A stretch of 64,000 bases of DNA from the NCBI GenBank assembly GCA_022316685.1, contig JAKJHU010000062.1, positions 3,061,501-3,125,500 on the forward strand. Reading direction: 5' to 3'. The notes below the pieces were generated by a model. The model worked only from the letters and a program-made list of their open reading frames with translations. It searched no databases and was not told the origin of the DNA. The translations under genes and the position numbers were made by a program. Of this stretch, positions 32,605 through 47,600 are shown piece after piece (position 1 is the first letter of the stretch; each line of letters begins with the position of its first letter). The DNA comes from Progne subis subis (taxonomy: Eukaryota > Chordata > Aves > Passeriformes > Hirundinidae).

Positions 32605-35600
32605 CTGTGAACAAAGGCAGGACACGACACGTGAGCGGTGCCTTCAGCGGGACACAGCACAACGGGACACCTGGGAACTCGGTGTGTTGTGACAGGGAGA
32701 AGGTTTGTGAAAGAAAGGCCTCGGAAAATCAGGGCTGCTCTATTAAATGAACAGCTGGCCTGTCGTCTCTTCTGAGCGGAGTTAAGCAATTTGCAAGTTC
32801 CCGTGCGAAAACGATCTTGGTATGCAAGGTCGGTTAACACAACAACCTATTGCTGGGTTGAAAATAAGTGCATCTGTGTAAACAACAAGATCTGTTCCAT
32901 GAGAGCCCATAAAGGAAAAATGCAAACAACCCGAATCTTAGCACGTACACACAAATGTACCTCTGAACAAAAAATGAAGCGGTAAGAAGACTACCAGCCA
33001 ACAGGTGTTGCACACGAGGTCTGTGAAAACTATAAATGATGTGAATAAAGACTTGGCTTTTCCCACATGGAGATAATGGAGTCTCAGCTAATTTATTACA
33101 ATATTGGTGTGCAGGAAGAAAGATGAGAGGGCCTGTGCAGGAGCAGCAGCTGCCTGACCTACATTTCAGTAGGGATTACAGAAGCCAGCTGGCTTCTCCA
33201 GAGAATGGAACCCCTTACAGGAGCTTTGCTGGGAGTTCCTGCTTTCCCTGAGGTTACTTTACCACCATGACATCACCAAAAGCACCACGTGGTCATTCTT
33301 AACCTGACTAAACACCGAACCTGAAACCAAACTGCAACAGAACAAAAAAAAAAAAAAAAAAAAAAAGCAAATGTAAGTACACAATCCCAGCTGAATACCA
33401 CTCCCCACTCCTTTCTGTGCAAGTGCTCTTTATGGCTTGGCTGTTTTCATCTAACAGTGCTCCTCTTACATTAATTTTATCCCATTTCCAGTGCTATCTG
33501 AAGCCTGTATTTCTACTTTGTACCAACAAGCTGGAATCTACAGTAATTCCAGTATTTTAGCTATTCTTAAACAAGTTCACTTTCAAAGGCTGCCATCATA
33601 AATTTAGTTACACAACTGAAGTTGAAACAAACAACTAAGCACAGACATCCAGAGATGGTGACAGGGTTTGCTTCCTTTTATTTAGCTAGGAAAAATCTGT
33701 AGGCATCCCAGAAATTTGACAGTGGGTTTCAGCTGGAGAAACTGCAAGCGTAAAATATTGATTCCCTGCCATCAGCCCCAGTTCATGTACTGGGTTCCAC
33801 AGTCTGGAATATTCCTTTGGCCAGTTTGGATCAGCTGCCCTGGCCACGCTCCCTCCCAGCCTCTCCTCACTGCCAGAGCATGGGACAATGAAAAGTCCTT
33901 GATTTAGGGATAGCACTGCTTAGCAGCAACTAAAACATCAGGGTTTTATCAATGCTATTCTCACCCTAAAGCCAAACCACAGCTCTGAACCAGGTAGGAA
34001 GGAAATTATTCCAGCTGAAACAAGGACAAAGAGATGGGGGCAGAGAGGAACTCCAACTATGCCATATAGTAGAAATCTGTGAAATAATTAACAAAGATTC
34101 AGTAACTTTCTTGTTTGTAACAAGAATGATTAGAACATTCTATCAAGTACTGCAGTGCTGGGAGCTCCTTCTGTGCAAATTCCAAACTTTCCTCTACAGT
34201 CCATCATAACAAAAAATTCCATTCCTTCTCTTTGTCCCTGCTCCCTTCCACACACAATAGTTCTCCTAAAGCACTCTGAGCAGCTGTCCCTTTTTTAAAC
34301 CCTTCCCAACACCTGTGAATTTGGAGCTTGATTCCTACCTACAGTTTCCCATTCCAAGGTACTTCCTTGGTTGTTTCACAACTTTTTATGGATCCACACC
34401 GTGACCTGTGCCAGGAACTCAACCCAGTTAAAAACAACCAAACTTTCTATTTTGGGATGTTTTTAACCCTGGGGCCATGGAATTCTGGAAGATATTTGGA
34501 CATGGGCGAGGGAATATTACAGAACACTTGAAAGGGAACTTTTCTTCACAAATGCCTTTAAATTGCTCGGATGTGGAAACATCATCAGCTTGGTAAGATG
34601 TTCAGGATCTAAAGTGAAACAATGCCAAGAGTTCCTCAGGGAAAGGGTTACAAGCAATTAAGCTTTTCACCAACCATTTGAGGATCACCACAAAGTCTTA
34701 ATTCAGAATGCAATAAAAACGAGTAAAGCGTTACATTTGTGAAAGAGTTCAAACACCACTCACATGCCAAACCCAAAACAAGCTCTGCTCTGCAAGCACT
34801 CACTGACAGTTCCAGACTCCAGTACCCTCTTGAAAGTCATGTTCATAGAAGAACTATTTTTATTTTTTTTTTAACGCTGTTCAGGCTATTAAAAGAAAAC
34901 AGAGCTCTACACGTAGGAGGAAGCAAGCAGCAGTGCAAATTAAGGGCAGTGAAAAAGAAGAGCCAAGAAACTGAAGACAAGGCAGAGGTTACTGGATGCA
35001 AAGACAGCAAGCAGTGTGCAGCGTGGGAGGACAGCACCCCAAGGCTGTCGTGTGCCAGCAGAGCAGCACAGCAGGGAGGCAGTCCTTGTCCTCTGCTGAG
35101 GATGGACAGGCGCTGCCCACACACTCTGAGATTCTACACTCACTCCTTTGACCAGGTTTTGTCCTGGACGTTGTAGAGTAGGAAATGCTCTCACTGGAAT
35201 ACCAGCCACTAACAGACACCTAAGGTCAAAGACAATCTTTTACTTCCAAAGGTGACGCAGACTCAGAAAAATGGCAAAAAACCAACAAAATAATTAGGGG
35301 TAAAAAACCTCTGTACTGTCCTCCTCTCTGTTCAGTTCTCCGCTTCCACAAATCAGGGTGAAATTATTTCCTGTCCACACCACATCACAACACACTAGAC
35401 CACGTCTGTGGCATGACGTTAGAAGAAAGAACAGGGACACACACACCACTGCTAACAGCTCTGCTCTTAACATTCCAGTGGAAGTGCACACACGCTGCTG
35501 CCACTCACTCAGCATGAGGCATACACAAAAATATTCCAAAAACACACCGTGTGCTGAGGATTTGTGAGCTCTGGTGATTGTAGCAAAAATAAACCCAACA

Positions 35601-38600
35601 AGGGCTACACTGAGACACCTGAACTCCCTGAAGTCACACGCTGTGCCCTGGTGAAAGCCAAGTTTTTGAGCCCACGGAGGGGAGGATGGAGCCAGGTGTA
35701 GTCAGTGGGGACAGTGGGTACAGAAATTAAAACCATCCTGATATTTCCAAATACCTCCTTCCACTGGCGATTTGCTTCTCACAAAACACAGGTGAGCACG
35801 TCCGGAGGGCAAGATGCAGGATAACCTGCTCTGGAGAGGCTGAGGAGATGAAGGGATGGTTACACAAGAACACAGCCCTCCTCATCATTTCCAACACCTC
35901 ATTTACACGTGGACCAACTGCATACACACGGGAGGGAGGAGAGCCACAGAGGGGCTCAGGAGTTTTATTGTTCCTTTTCTCAGGCTGACCTCAAAAGTTA
36001 TCAGCTAATGGCTCCCTGTAAATCAGAGTCTCATGCAGCCTGGCTGATTCCCTTCTGTCTTTACAGACAATTTCCCTTCCGTGTCAGTGCCTCAGGGACA
36101 CAACTCCCCAGGCTTGGAGAGACAGAGCTGACACACTGGCACTGGGTAATTCCAGCACTTTTTCGTGAAAAGCTTACGAAGCTTTAACTGAAAATCTAGA
36201 CAGTAATAGGCATTATTTAGGATACACGATTAATATTTCTTGAGCTGAATTAAGATTTAATACATAAAGTCAAGCGGATAAAGCTTGGATTTTGTGCCGG
36301 GGTTCAGTTGAGGTCTGCACTTTGGTGATTTGTTTTTTTTTTTTTTTTCTTTTCCTTTTAAAGCAGCTGCAATAAAAACTGAATGACATTTAGGACAATT
36401 CTCTTGATTCATCTCCAGATGTGACCCAGAAGCAAAGCTCCAACAGGCAGATTATTTCAGGACAGGATGGAACATGTGGAAGGATTTTTAATAACCTGAG
36501 CAGGCCTTATATAAGCCCTACACTTTAGATTTAATAGTGAGTAAGGAATGTATGTAAGCATTTCTTTATCTGCTTTGTTAACTGTAAACAGACAGCATAC
36601 TGCTTCAAACCAGAAACATCAGAGTTGCTCTTTTTCATATTTGCAGTTGGAAACTCACAAACTTGGGAGTGCTTTTCCTCATGCAGCATACTTAGAGAAC
36701 CACGAGAGGTGTGGCAGAGAAGCTGGAGTCCCTCGCTGCAGCTCCCTGCCACTCCTGATCCCAACCACTGCCACTTGAGGGAAGAGTTGGCACAGCTTAG
36801 GAGACAGAGAACTGCTTGGCTGGAACACAGCAAGCAAGAATGGTCACATCCCAGCATGGGGAAAAGATCAGCTACTGAAATCAGTCTCTGTCCTCAGCCT
36901 ATGGGCCTTGACCCAGGAATGTTCCAGGATGTTTCTCCAAGTGACAGGAAGCACTGTTAACAAAATAATGAAAAAAAGTCTGAAAGCTCCTACAATAATA
37001 TAGAACAGAACTGTTATTTTAAATCATCTGTTAACTTTCAATTACGATTTAGAGACAGCAAACATAACAAAAGCTCCCTCAAAACATAGAAACTGACCCT
37101 TATGTTGTTTGTATTATCTTTCATCATTTTCCAATATGTATTTTTAAGTGTATATAAACAAACAGGCTCATTACCTATAGTATATATTTGCTAAACAGCA
37201 AAACCTTTAACTACACATGAGGAAAAAAACATCCTTATTTAACAAAGTAGTAATTTCAACATGATTTATGCAAAGCTGCTTCTGGTGCCAAGAGCTATTC
37301 AAATCAAAATTCTGAACGTCTCAAAGATAAAAGCAACTCTTTTCTCTACAAAGAACAGTAGTAGTAGCACACATTGCATCTCTAATGGGGACGAGATTAG
37401 ATTAGAACAGAAGAGATCCCCATCAAGCTGTCCAACAGCATTTGCTGCTCTTAGAGCAGACTTTGAATGCCCTGCCCTGTAAACTCCAAAGACCAGGAAA
37501 ATGCAAACCAGCTGTGTCTAACTGCTTCTTTCAGGGTTTCAAGTGTTCTTAAAAGCTGAACTGGTCTCTCTGGTTCAGTTCCTAAAGGTATAAACAAGGA
37601 ATGATGTGGATAGGCAACTCATATAAAACTCACTTCTGAAGGCACAAAAAAGCCCACCTGAAAAATACACAGCCCAGCCAGCCACCTGTACACCCCAGAC
37701 CTGATTTTGTCCAACACAGGTCAGAGAGTGCCACCTCCACGTTCCCTGAGCTTCAACCCCTCAACACGAAACAGAGGCACATAAAATCCCTGAGAAAAAG
37801 AGTATCCTGAGGTTCAAGAGGAAATGCTGCAGAACACAGTGTCCCAGGAGAGCAATCTTGGCCATAACAAAAATTTCAAATGCTCAACTCAGCTAGAAAG
37901 TTTTTGAGGTGAGGGGCACTGACTATGTTGTAACACAACCTATCCCAGAGAGAAATGAAGCTCAAGAGGCGTTTGGGCAATGCTCTCAGGCACAGGGTGT
38001 GGTTCAGGGCTTGCACTCAGGGATCCTTGTGGGTCCCTTCCAGGTCAGGATGTTCTGTGAGTCCATGGCCACCTTCCCCACACCAACAGTGTGACAGCAG
38101 TGAGCACGAGGAACCCAACAAATGCATCTATGGTTAAAACCCAGCGTCTGGAAAACAAGAGACAAGGAGAGACAAACTGGCCTATGTCCATGGATCCCAA
38201 GATATCTCCCACAGGGAAATAAGCAAACTTCCCACAACAAACTTCCCCAGAGCTGGGAATGTGCTTGTTGCATGATCTGGAGCTGTGGCAGAGGAGCAGG
38301 AATGGCCTCACTCCCTCCAGGGTGTGCCCAGGCTGCGGCTCCATCTGCTCCCGTTATCCCAAACCTTCTCTTCGTGAAGTCACAGCTGACAGCATCACCC
38401 GGATAATCCTTCAGAAAAACGGATCAGAAAGGAGCTGCTGCCCACACTCAGATCCAGAACAAAACATTCTAAAATATGAAGAAACCCCAAAAAGCCCTCA
38501 GGCACTTACTGTGCCTCTCTGTTCATCCTTCTGAAAATGTTAAGATAGGTGGAGCCAAGAAAAAGAGAGCAGAGTTCTTACAAACAGGACTGCACTTTTC

Positions 38601-41600
38601 ATTATGTAAAAAACAAGGAAAAGGTCAAGTGAACCCCATCAAATCACTCTGATATTGCAGCCACTGCTCTCATTCCCTTCAAGGAATGCTTGGCTACAAC
38701 AGCCTGCAGAAATGATCCTCTTCCATCCCTGCCTTCTAACATAACCTCTACAACCTGCAGAAAAGTCAGCACCAAAGCAACACCCCTAAGGTTTCAGTCT
38801 TAGGGGTTTAAAGTGAGGTAAATTCAGTTATTTATAGACCACTTCTTCAGATTTGAAGCTGTTGGAAGGGGAAACAGAAAGGAGATCTAGTCGCTCCTCT
38901 ACTATTTAATGTCCTTCTTCAGCCACAGTGCCTAAAAATTAAAAAAATCTATTACTGTAAAGAAGTTACTTTGCTGCAGTATTCCATGATACAAGCATAA
39001 AGCACAATTATTTTGAAAGGAAAAGCCCTTTCTTTCTAGGACTGCTCTAACTAGACTGCCCTCCCTTGCATCTCTGCCACATTAAACTTACTTCTCTCTC
39101 CTCCAGCAGAGCACGTCTCTCTATTTCTGCATTGTCATGCCCAGGGCAGACACCTGGACTGCTGCAGGAGATTTTCATCTCTGGAAGCACAAACTGACTA
39201 CTTCGCTTCCCCAGGATAACAACTGACTTTACTGTCTCCTCCAGATTGTTAACACTTTCTAGTAAGTGTATTATTCAATCGGCAGCAGCAAAGAAAACAA
39301 CTAAACCAACTGCAAAGCCCAAAACAAAACACTGGAGACACGGAGAAAACAGCTCCTCTGAGGCTGAGATAGGAAACTGTAAACACTATGTAGATTTCAA
39401 GCAAATTTACTTTTATTCCCTTCAACATGGGCAGTTAAGTGGTGAAATGCAAATCCAGGTCTGAACTCAAGGAGACAAGACCCCTGGGAAGGCAGAGACA
39501 ATTTCTGCCACAGGTCACAAATACAACTCCCAGGCTTGCGCTGAGAAGAAAGGTTATTAACTGCATTCTGACAAAAAGGTTCAAACAAGGGAAAAGCAGA
39601 GGGATCGATAAGGGGAATGGGAATCTGAGGGAAAAAAAAGGCAGCTATTTTCCAAAAAACTTACACTTTTTCCGCCTTATAGACATTCCCAGATACTTCT
39701 ACAAAAATGACATCTAACCATGGAAAACAGGATCTGCAGAAGTTGAGAAGAAATATATTATTTGGGAAGGGGTGGGAAAGGAAGAGGGAAAAAAATCCTT
39801 ACCAGCTGACTGGTCTTACTGTGCACTTTTCCAGGAGACCAAGAATTGCTTCTGATGCAGCAGCATCCAGCCCCGGAGAAGTCAGAGAGAGCAAAAAGGA
39901 GGGGAGGTAGGAGGAGAGAAGGGAGGGGAGATGAGAGAAGGGGAGGGGAGAAGAGGAAAGGGGTGGGGAGAGCGTGTACACACCGAGTGTGTGTTTGCTG
40001 AGCCCTAACGCTGCTTCTGGGAAAGGAAAGAACAAAGCTACCTGTAAATCCAGCTGGGTACTGTTTGGCAATGCCTCAAGATGATAAAGGAAGAAGGTCT
40101 CATAGGACCAGAGGACCCACTAGACAGGAGGAAGAAATGTGTGTCCCCACAGGTGTCTGTTTAGAGAACCTGGAGTGCCCAGCATGCTTTTTGTTCCAAA
40201 AGAGAGGTCATACTAAAACTTAAGAGTCAAACAGGTAAATGCAAGAGTTGCAGCCAAACCTGTCAGAGCAATTAGTGAAAGAGGGAACATAAAACGATGC
40301 CAGCCATCCCCTCAGCAACCCAAAGTACATCCCAGTCTCACACTGCCATCAAAAGTTAACAATTTTAGTGCCTGAAGGGAGACAGGGAGAACACTCGTCG
40401 TTTCAACACACCATCTCAGCACCGTATCTCTGAGGGACTGCCACGGAAAATCAAAACGCAACACGTCATCCTCCAGTATATCAAATTTCTCATTTCCCAC
40501 AAGCCATGCCAGTTTCTTGAAATCTGCTGCATAGCTACCCAATTTGTAAACCTTTACTCCCTTGAGCTGGAAATCTTCCTTCTAGTTAGCTGTCCTCAGC
40601 CAGATGCCTTCCTGGACCTACAAGAAGCCTCCAGAGCTCACAAGAGAACCTTGTCTTGCACAACTGCAGAACCCCGGGAGCTCTTCCAGCCGCATTGTGG
40701 CTGCACAGAATGATGCAGCAAGAGGATGACACAGCTCTGTGCAATTCTGACTCCACAGATCCGCAGTGAGGCACAGGAAGGGCTCAGATGACCCCTTAGA
40801 CTGCCTACTCCCCTCCTGGCAAAGGTTGACTTCAATCTGAAAACGGAGGAAGATCCCAAATTACACGGTGCCAAGGGATGAGACAGCACCAGAGCTTTTC
40901 AGCTGACTCCTGTGAAGCTCTCCTCTGCTCCAGATCCACAGAAAACCAGCCAGGCTATTCTTGCATCTCACTTCCAAGCAAGCTCTTAGCAGCTGCAGGA
41001 AAGACCTAACTTCATACAGCTCCGAAATAACACAAAAATTGAACCTCTTACTGTCACAGCAACATGAGTCACTGGAAACCCCCAGGTTTACACATCGCCC
41101 TCACGGCTCAAGCAAATTATTACTGACAACTTGATCCAGCACACAGAGCCCCTGTGGCAGATGCTTCTCTTAAAAAATGCCAACACTCAACACTTCTGTG
41201 CGGCTCCCAGCCTGCCAGGCTCTTCCTGGCCCTCCTCAGAACACAACCTCTCCCATCCTGGCCCCATGCCCTGCCGCCAGCACTCGGAACAAACCCAGAA
41301 ACACAGGGGGAAAATGAACCTTTCCTTACAGGGAGGAAAAAATACAATGCACCCATACAGATCCCCTTCCTCCACAAACAGCCACAAGCCCATCCCCAGG
41401 GCAAGGCACGAAGGTTAGTGCAGCTACATTAATTCATCTGGAAAGGATTTTCATCACCTTGTCTCTTTCCTCGCCTCTTGGGCTTGTTTCAAAAATAGCT
41501 CTGGCTCGTTTGCTGCACTGCCTGTGTCAGTCTGATTTTCTGCCTGGCTGGATGTGGACACCACCACCCAGATCTGTACATCCATGCACAGCCACCCAAA

Positions 41601-44600
41601 CACAAAGCACAGCCCCCCGTGCCGGAAAGCTGCTTGTTTTCAGAAGCTTTGCGTTTCCAGCAGGCCTCAAAAAGGGGCTGGAGAACACAGCACGGCCCTT
41701 TTGGAGGTCAAAAAACAAGGCAGAAAAGCAAGAAAGTATTAATATTGATCTGCCTAAAAGCTGCAAGTAAGGGCCTGCCCTGGGACGAAAATACTTTGAG
41801 ATATGAGTGCATTTATCAAATGACCTCAGGTCATCTGGCTGCGTGCTGTCAGTGCTTCTGTCCATTAAAGACAAACAATCCCTCCCACAGGCCTTGAGAA
41901 CTGCTCCCCACAACTGCCAGGAAGGGAACAGGTAAAGGAGGTGCAGACCTGCAGAAATTCTGGAACGAGCTACTCCTCAAAAGAACCCCGCAGGTAAACT
42001 CTTGAAATACGAGAAGCTTCTGAATGAGATTTTTCCTGCTAGTGCTTTTTATCACTGCGTCTTCCTGAACAGCTTTTCTTTTTGGAATAAATCGCTTGCT
42101 GGAACCATTTCACAAATCCCAGATTAATTCCATTCAAATCTGGCATTCTTCCCAAACCCAGTAATCTTAGGATCAGCCTTCAAGACTCAGCTCATCAGCT
42201 GTGAGCTGCCTTTCTGAAGTATTTCTAAATGAAACTTTCTCAGCATGACTCAGGAACCCGGCTTACCATGAATTAAAGATTTCTACAAGGAAAAATGCAG
42301 CACAAAGAAATCCTGATTGCTTATTCTATGCATGTTCCTATACAGCTATAAACTCTAATATGCATTAGCTATCTTATCACTTATTATAAAAATAAATCAG
42401 TACCTATTGACATTTCTGTATGAAGTGCTCCCCAGTTATTGATCTGCTAAGAAACTCTGAAATTTAAGAGGAGGGAAAAAACCCATATGCTTTTCCAGCA
42501 GTCACCAGAGGGTGAAGACAGCATTAAAAAGAGGAGCCCCTCAGGCATATCACCTCTTGTTATGGGTGTCTGCTTCCAAATGCAGCGAGCACAAAGCTCA
42601 CCATACTGCAACAAATTAGCACCTTAACGCACACGGTATGAAAATTAATTGTTATCTGACACCGAAGGACCTCTTCAATTTCAACAGCAACCCAACAAAT
42701 CAGACATGCAAAGGACTGGAACAGGCTGCCTGGGGAAATCGTGGAGTCCAATCACACAGGTCTTTAGTATCAACATCAGGAATGAAGGGGTGAAAGTCAG
42801 CTCTGCCTTGGGGCAGAGAAGAGAAATAGATGACTGCCCAAGATCCCTTTCTGGTCCTGACCTCCTGATTATTTTTATTTCTTTTTCTGAGTCATCCCTT
42901 CTTGCATCTGGCTTACTTCTAGCAACCCCTCCTTATCTTTCATTCCTACTAGGATCACACTTAAGAAATGAGGTCCTCTTACCCATCCTCCTTGTTGAAT
43001 GATATAATCTGCAGAATAATCTTCTAGATATGTCACCCCGAAGTTCACAAGGGCACTCAGTGGTTCCTGGCCCCGTCTGGTCAGCTCCATCAGAAATTGT
43101 TGTAACAGAACCAGGGGCACCAAGACCTTCAAAAGACAAGAGTTGTGAATAAATACAGAAAGCATTATCAATACTACTGTGCAGCTAGAACAGAATTCGT
43201 GTGTCCACAGAACAGGTCTGAATCTTCCAGTCCAAACATACCAGGGACTATACACTTCATTTCTGAGAAGACACAAGGCAAACACACAATAAAATGCATT
43301 AAAAAAGAAGTACTTCATCTGGTAAACAAAAACTCACAGTCTAACTTGAGAATTTGACAGAACACCACTGCAGTGTTTTCTTAAGCCTCACCTTTTTCCC
43401 AACACAGGGTTCAGGTGGAGAAGCAGGTTCAGAACTTGCTATCCCAGAAGTGGAAAGACACAACATCATAAACAGCTGGAAGGGATGTGCATCAGATACA
43501 AACAGCCAACTCATACCCACTCTTGAACAGGAACAGTGCACTAGACAGTCTCTCTAGAAGTTCACACTTGGCTCTGAGGCAGGACACAAACACACACCTC
43601 CACCCAGCAGCATAACATTACAAATATGTTTAAAATGACAAGCACAAAGCCCTTTCCACGTCAAACTCTCCCTCTGATGCCAAATTTAACACAGAGAGAT
43701 CTTCCTCCCTCATTCCCTACTCCCATTCCTCTTTAGAAACCTTTTAACTGAATGCTCAGCCTTAACCTAAATTGCTCTGGAAGATGCAAGACTCTGTGAA
43801 TCCACCTCCTTCATAGTATTTGGTTCTAGACACTTCCTTCTGAAATTACGCTTTTGTTTAAACAAAAAACAACATGCAGTCGAACTTTTAAACTCTGAAT
43901 TTATTCTTCTTGAGCACACAAGTGACCCTCTGGGCAATGTTTATATGCAGCACTTCGCCAAGGTTGGGAAACTGGTATGAAATGAAGTCATTAGCATCTG
44001 AAAAAGCATTATTGTGACACAAGAGAAAAAAATACTTGTTTTACTGCATTTTAATTGAGGCAACTGCACTGCACATCTATTCACTGTGCAGACTGGAATG
44101 CTGTTTCCAGCTGCACAAGGCAGATGAAGGCTCTACTGGTGCTCATACTCAACTCCTGATGCCTCCTTCCTTTTCCAGCCTCTTCCCTCATCAGCCTGGT
44201 TTTCTTTTCTGTAAATATCCTGTGCTACTATGACCAGAAATCACACTTTAGGGTGCAAAGCTGATGAATAGGCAAAAGTGAGCTGAAATTGAGACTTGTA
44301 CTAAATTCATGGTGGCATCACACTGAGATGGACTACTCTAACCAGATAGGGCATAAAAAATGCCCATAATCTGATAAATTAAAGCTGATTAACAAAGGAG
44401 TCCAAGGCTGTGGCAGACAGGTTATAGCACTGTTGTTCTATCACGAACACTTAACACTGGTAACTTAACACTGCACTAGGGATGTCACGGTGTCAGAAGT
44501 TTAAAAGTGTTTGAATTTTAAAAGTTGGGGTTTTTGAGCTTCTTGCAATTAATTCTCTGCAACTCAGAGGCAGAAGAGGTGCAAGATCACAGTGCACAGA

Positions 44601-47600
44601 CAGAAGGAGCAGGTCAAGATGAGGTGTCAAAATGAAGCTCCAATCTTTTTGGATCAAAAAACCCAGGCTGTCAAGGCTAGGCATCTTTTAGAGGCTTTGG
44701 GCACACCCACATAACTCTACAGCAGCATGAACACTGAGATCTCAAAATATTTGACATTTATCTAAGCTGGAGGCAAGAGAAACAAAGGCAGGGAAAGGCT
44801 GCTTGGGAAGTGAAGGGAGCTCAAATGCTGAACATGATTTTGTTGCCTTTTTCCAACCTGATGCCCAATCCACCCATTCCCCCCAATTCAGCAAGGCTCT
44901 CCAGGCCTCAGGGTGAGGGACCAAACCCAGACTCTGACATCCAGTCCCACACAGAGCATCCAACACCACCCAGCTCTCCCTTCCTGCTGAGATTACCGAC
45001 AGCCTGCCTCTGAGAGCAGCAGGAACAGGAGAAGGTTCACACAAGGCTGTCCCTAAAGTCATGAAAAAAATTATCTCACTTCCTTCCATGAAAGGTCACA
45101 ACTCCTTTCTGTACAGAAGGGCAGTTGTGTGAATGGTGGCGAGATTTAACCAGAACAAAGTAAAAATAAAGCCTTTGCAATTCAAAGCAACTGCAACTCC
45201 ATCCACCAGCATGCCTGGGAAGGAAGGAGAGGGGGTTTTTATATTTTGACTGAAGAAAAACACACACAGAAAATAGTTGGCAGGAGGAAACTTCTAGGGA
45301 ATGATGATAAAACCCACTTTACTATCAGAACAGAGCTGATCGTGTAAAAGAAACACTTGTGCCCACTACACTATTGCACTATCCCGTTGTTCCATGTCAC
45401 ACATTTAAATGTACACAAAAAACCCCAAGGAGTTCAGAGGCTTTGAAAAAGATGAATTTTTTTGAGGAAGCTATATCCAAAATTACTGCAGTTCTGTGTA
45501 CCTTTTGACTATTTCAACTTAAAAATAATGTAATTCTTTACATGATTATTTCCTATATTTTTGTTGCACTATTCTTTGCCCCCGTTAATCAGTAAGAAAG
45601 GGACAGTAAGATGACTGCTACCCTTCTCACCAGTTCAACTGGCTCTCAAAAACATTTTTTCAGATGTTGCACAACAGTGGGATTATGCATTTTGGATAGA
45701 TGCATGTAACATTCAGTTTTAAGCAAAAAGCATTAAAAACTCAGCAATGGAGTATTTAAAATTTCTTTATTATGTTAATTTTATTACAGAAATTCAATTT
45801 GCCCTGTCTGAGGTGGTTTTTTTGTTCGTTTGGGGTTTTCATTTGTTTGTTTGTTTAATGTGAGCTTTATTTCAAATAAAAGATGAACACCCTTTTCCTT
45901 TATAGAATTCAACATCAACATGTTTTTCTAACAGCTTCTTTAGAGTAAAAATTAAACTGAGCTGAGATGGCAGGAAAGGTATCTAGATTTATTCTGTTAT
46001 AAAACACAAATCTGATTAAGATGATAAAGGAAATTAAAAGGAAATGAAACCAACACAAATATATTCCATCTCCTCAAAACAAGGATTATTGAAGGAACTG
46101 CTGGGCATTCCTGGAGCTCCAAGCTACCACAAAAACAATCCAAGCAGATGCTGTGCTGGGGTACAAAATTTCCATTCTGGTTTGCTTTCGGGCTGTGTGT
46201 TTTGCAGCAACAAACGTTGCTGACGACAAAGGTGTTTCTGGGTGATGCTCTCCACCACAAGCTGAAGGGAACTGAAACCCAGGAGCCCCAGGGGCTGCAG
46301 GAATGCAGCAGCAATGCAGGCTGGCTCATAAACCCCCCAGGGCTGCAGCTTCAGGAGGTGGGCACACAAAGCACATTGACCTGAGAAGCCCCATGCACCT
46401 CCTCCCTTGCCAGCTGAGCACAAAGACTGCTTTTCTGCTTGGTTTTAGCTTTCACCAGATGAAGAGTGAAATGTTCTAGCTTAAGCCACCTTCTCCATAA
46501 TCGCGTTTCATGGTTGTTTAAACCAAAATGCCGTGAATCACAAGATGACAAATTGAAAGAGCACACACAGAAAGCAATGGTAATTGCTGGAGCCATGGGC
46601 AGTAACTTGTCATGCAATGTTTATTAAACTGCTTTACAAGTGCCCACACCCCGGGTTAGATGAACAGTTTCTGAAGTAAGCAGGGAAATCTGGTCAGGGA
46701 AAAGTCTTCCTGAAAAAAAAAAGTCTAGAGGGAGGGAAAAGAATTCTTGTTCTATTTTAAATTTAAGTCTACATTTTAACACTCAAATTGTGATTAAATT
46801 TGCAAGTAGTTATTTCAATCTTTCATTCCTTTTTTGATGCCCACTGAACCCATTAGAGAATGATTAAGGTGATGAATTTGAATGATTAATGAAAGATGAA
46901 TCTGGGAAGAGAAATCCACTCGTTCTACATTAAAAGTATTTTAAGATAATTCATTTACTGACTTGCATTTTGTTTAAAAAAGAAGATTCCTATCATTTGA
47001 GATGACTGCCCTTGAAACCAGGTAGGAACACCATCCCTATGTTCTCTGAGCAATTTAAATATCATGAAGATATCGTCAATTTTTATTTTCACCATGTTCA
47101 GCACTCTTTTTTACATGTATTTTAAACCTAACATTGCAGGAGGGAAAGAGTAGAGAAGTATTATGAAAAAAAAACATCTCAGATTTCATTCCAAAACTGC
47201 TGCAGGAATTAACCTCTCTTGGGAATTAAAAAAAAATAACTCGAGCATCATATCTAACTTCATTTTACCAAACTAAAGGAAGGCTGACCCAATACTTCCA
47301 CTCAGTAACTTCTAGCTAAATTATCTATAAAACTACGCAAGATGCGCACAGCCCCCACTCTGAGAGTGCGATTTATTTCATACTGAAGTTCTTTCTATTC
47401 TTGGCCCTCTCTGAAGCACAGCTGTACCCAGTACAAACAACACAGACATCAAAGGGACACATCCAGATGCCAGTCACTGCTCTGCTACCTTGTTCCATCC
47501 ACTGGCATGAGCAGCTGCCTCCTGCGTGCGCTCCCGATACTCCTGGTACGTCACCGGCCTGCAGGAGGGAAACCGACACCGAGAGTCACAAAAGGAAACA

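Larger units (their letters stand above)
32605..42982 (-). other. BCL2L13: BCL2L13 intron between coding exons 5 and 6
   Basis: About 10.4 kb. Holds a 23-bp poly(A) at 33344-33366, a GA-rich tract at 39889-39971, a short CR1-like piece near 42705-42745 and a 90-codon open frame on the - strand at 40312-40581 with unusual CpG content. No recognisable gene. Confidence 0.7.
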
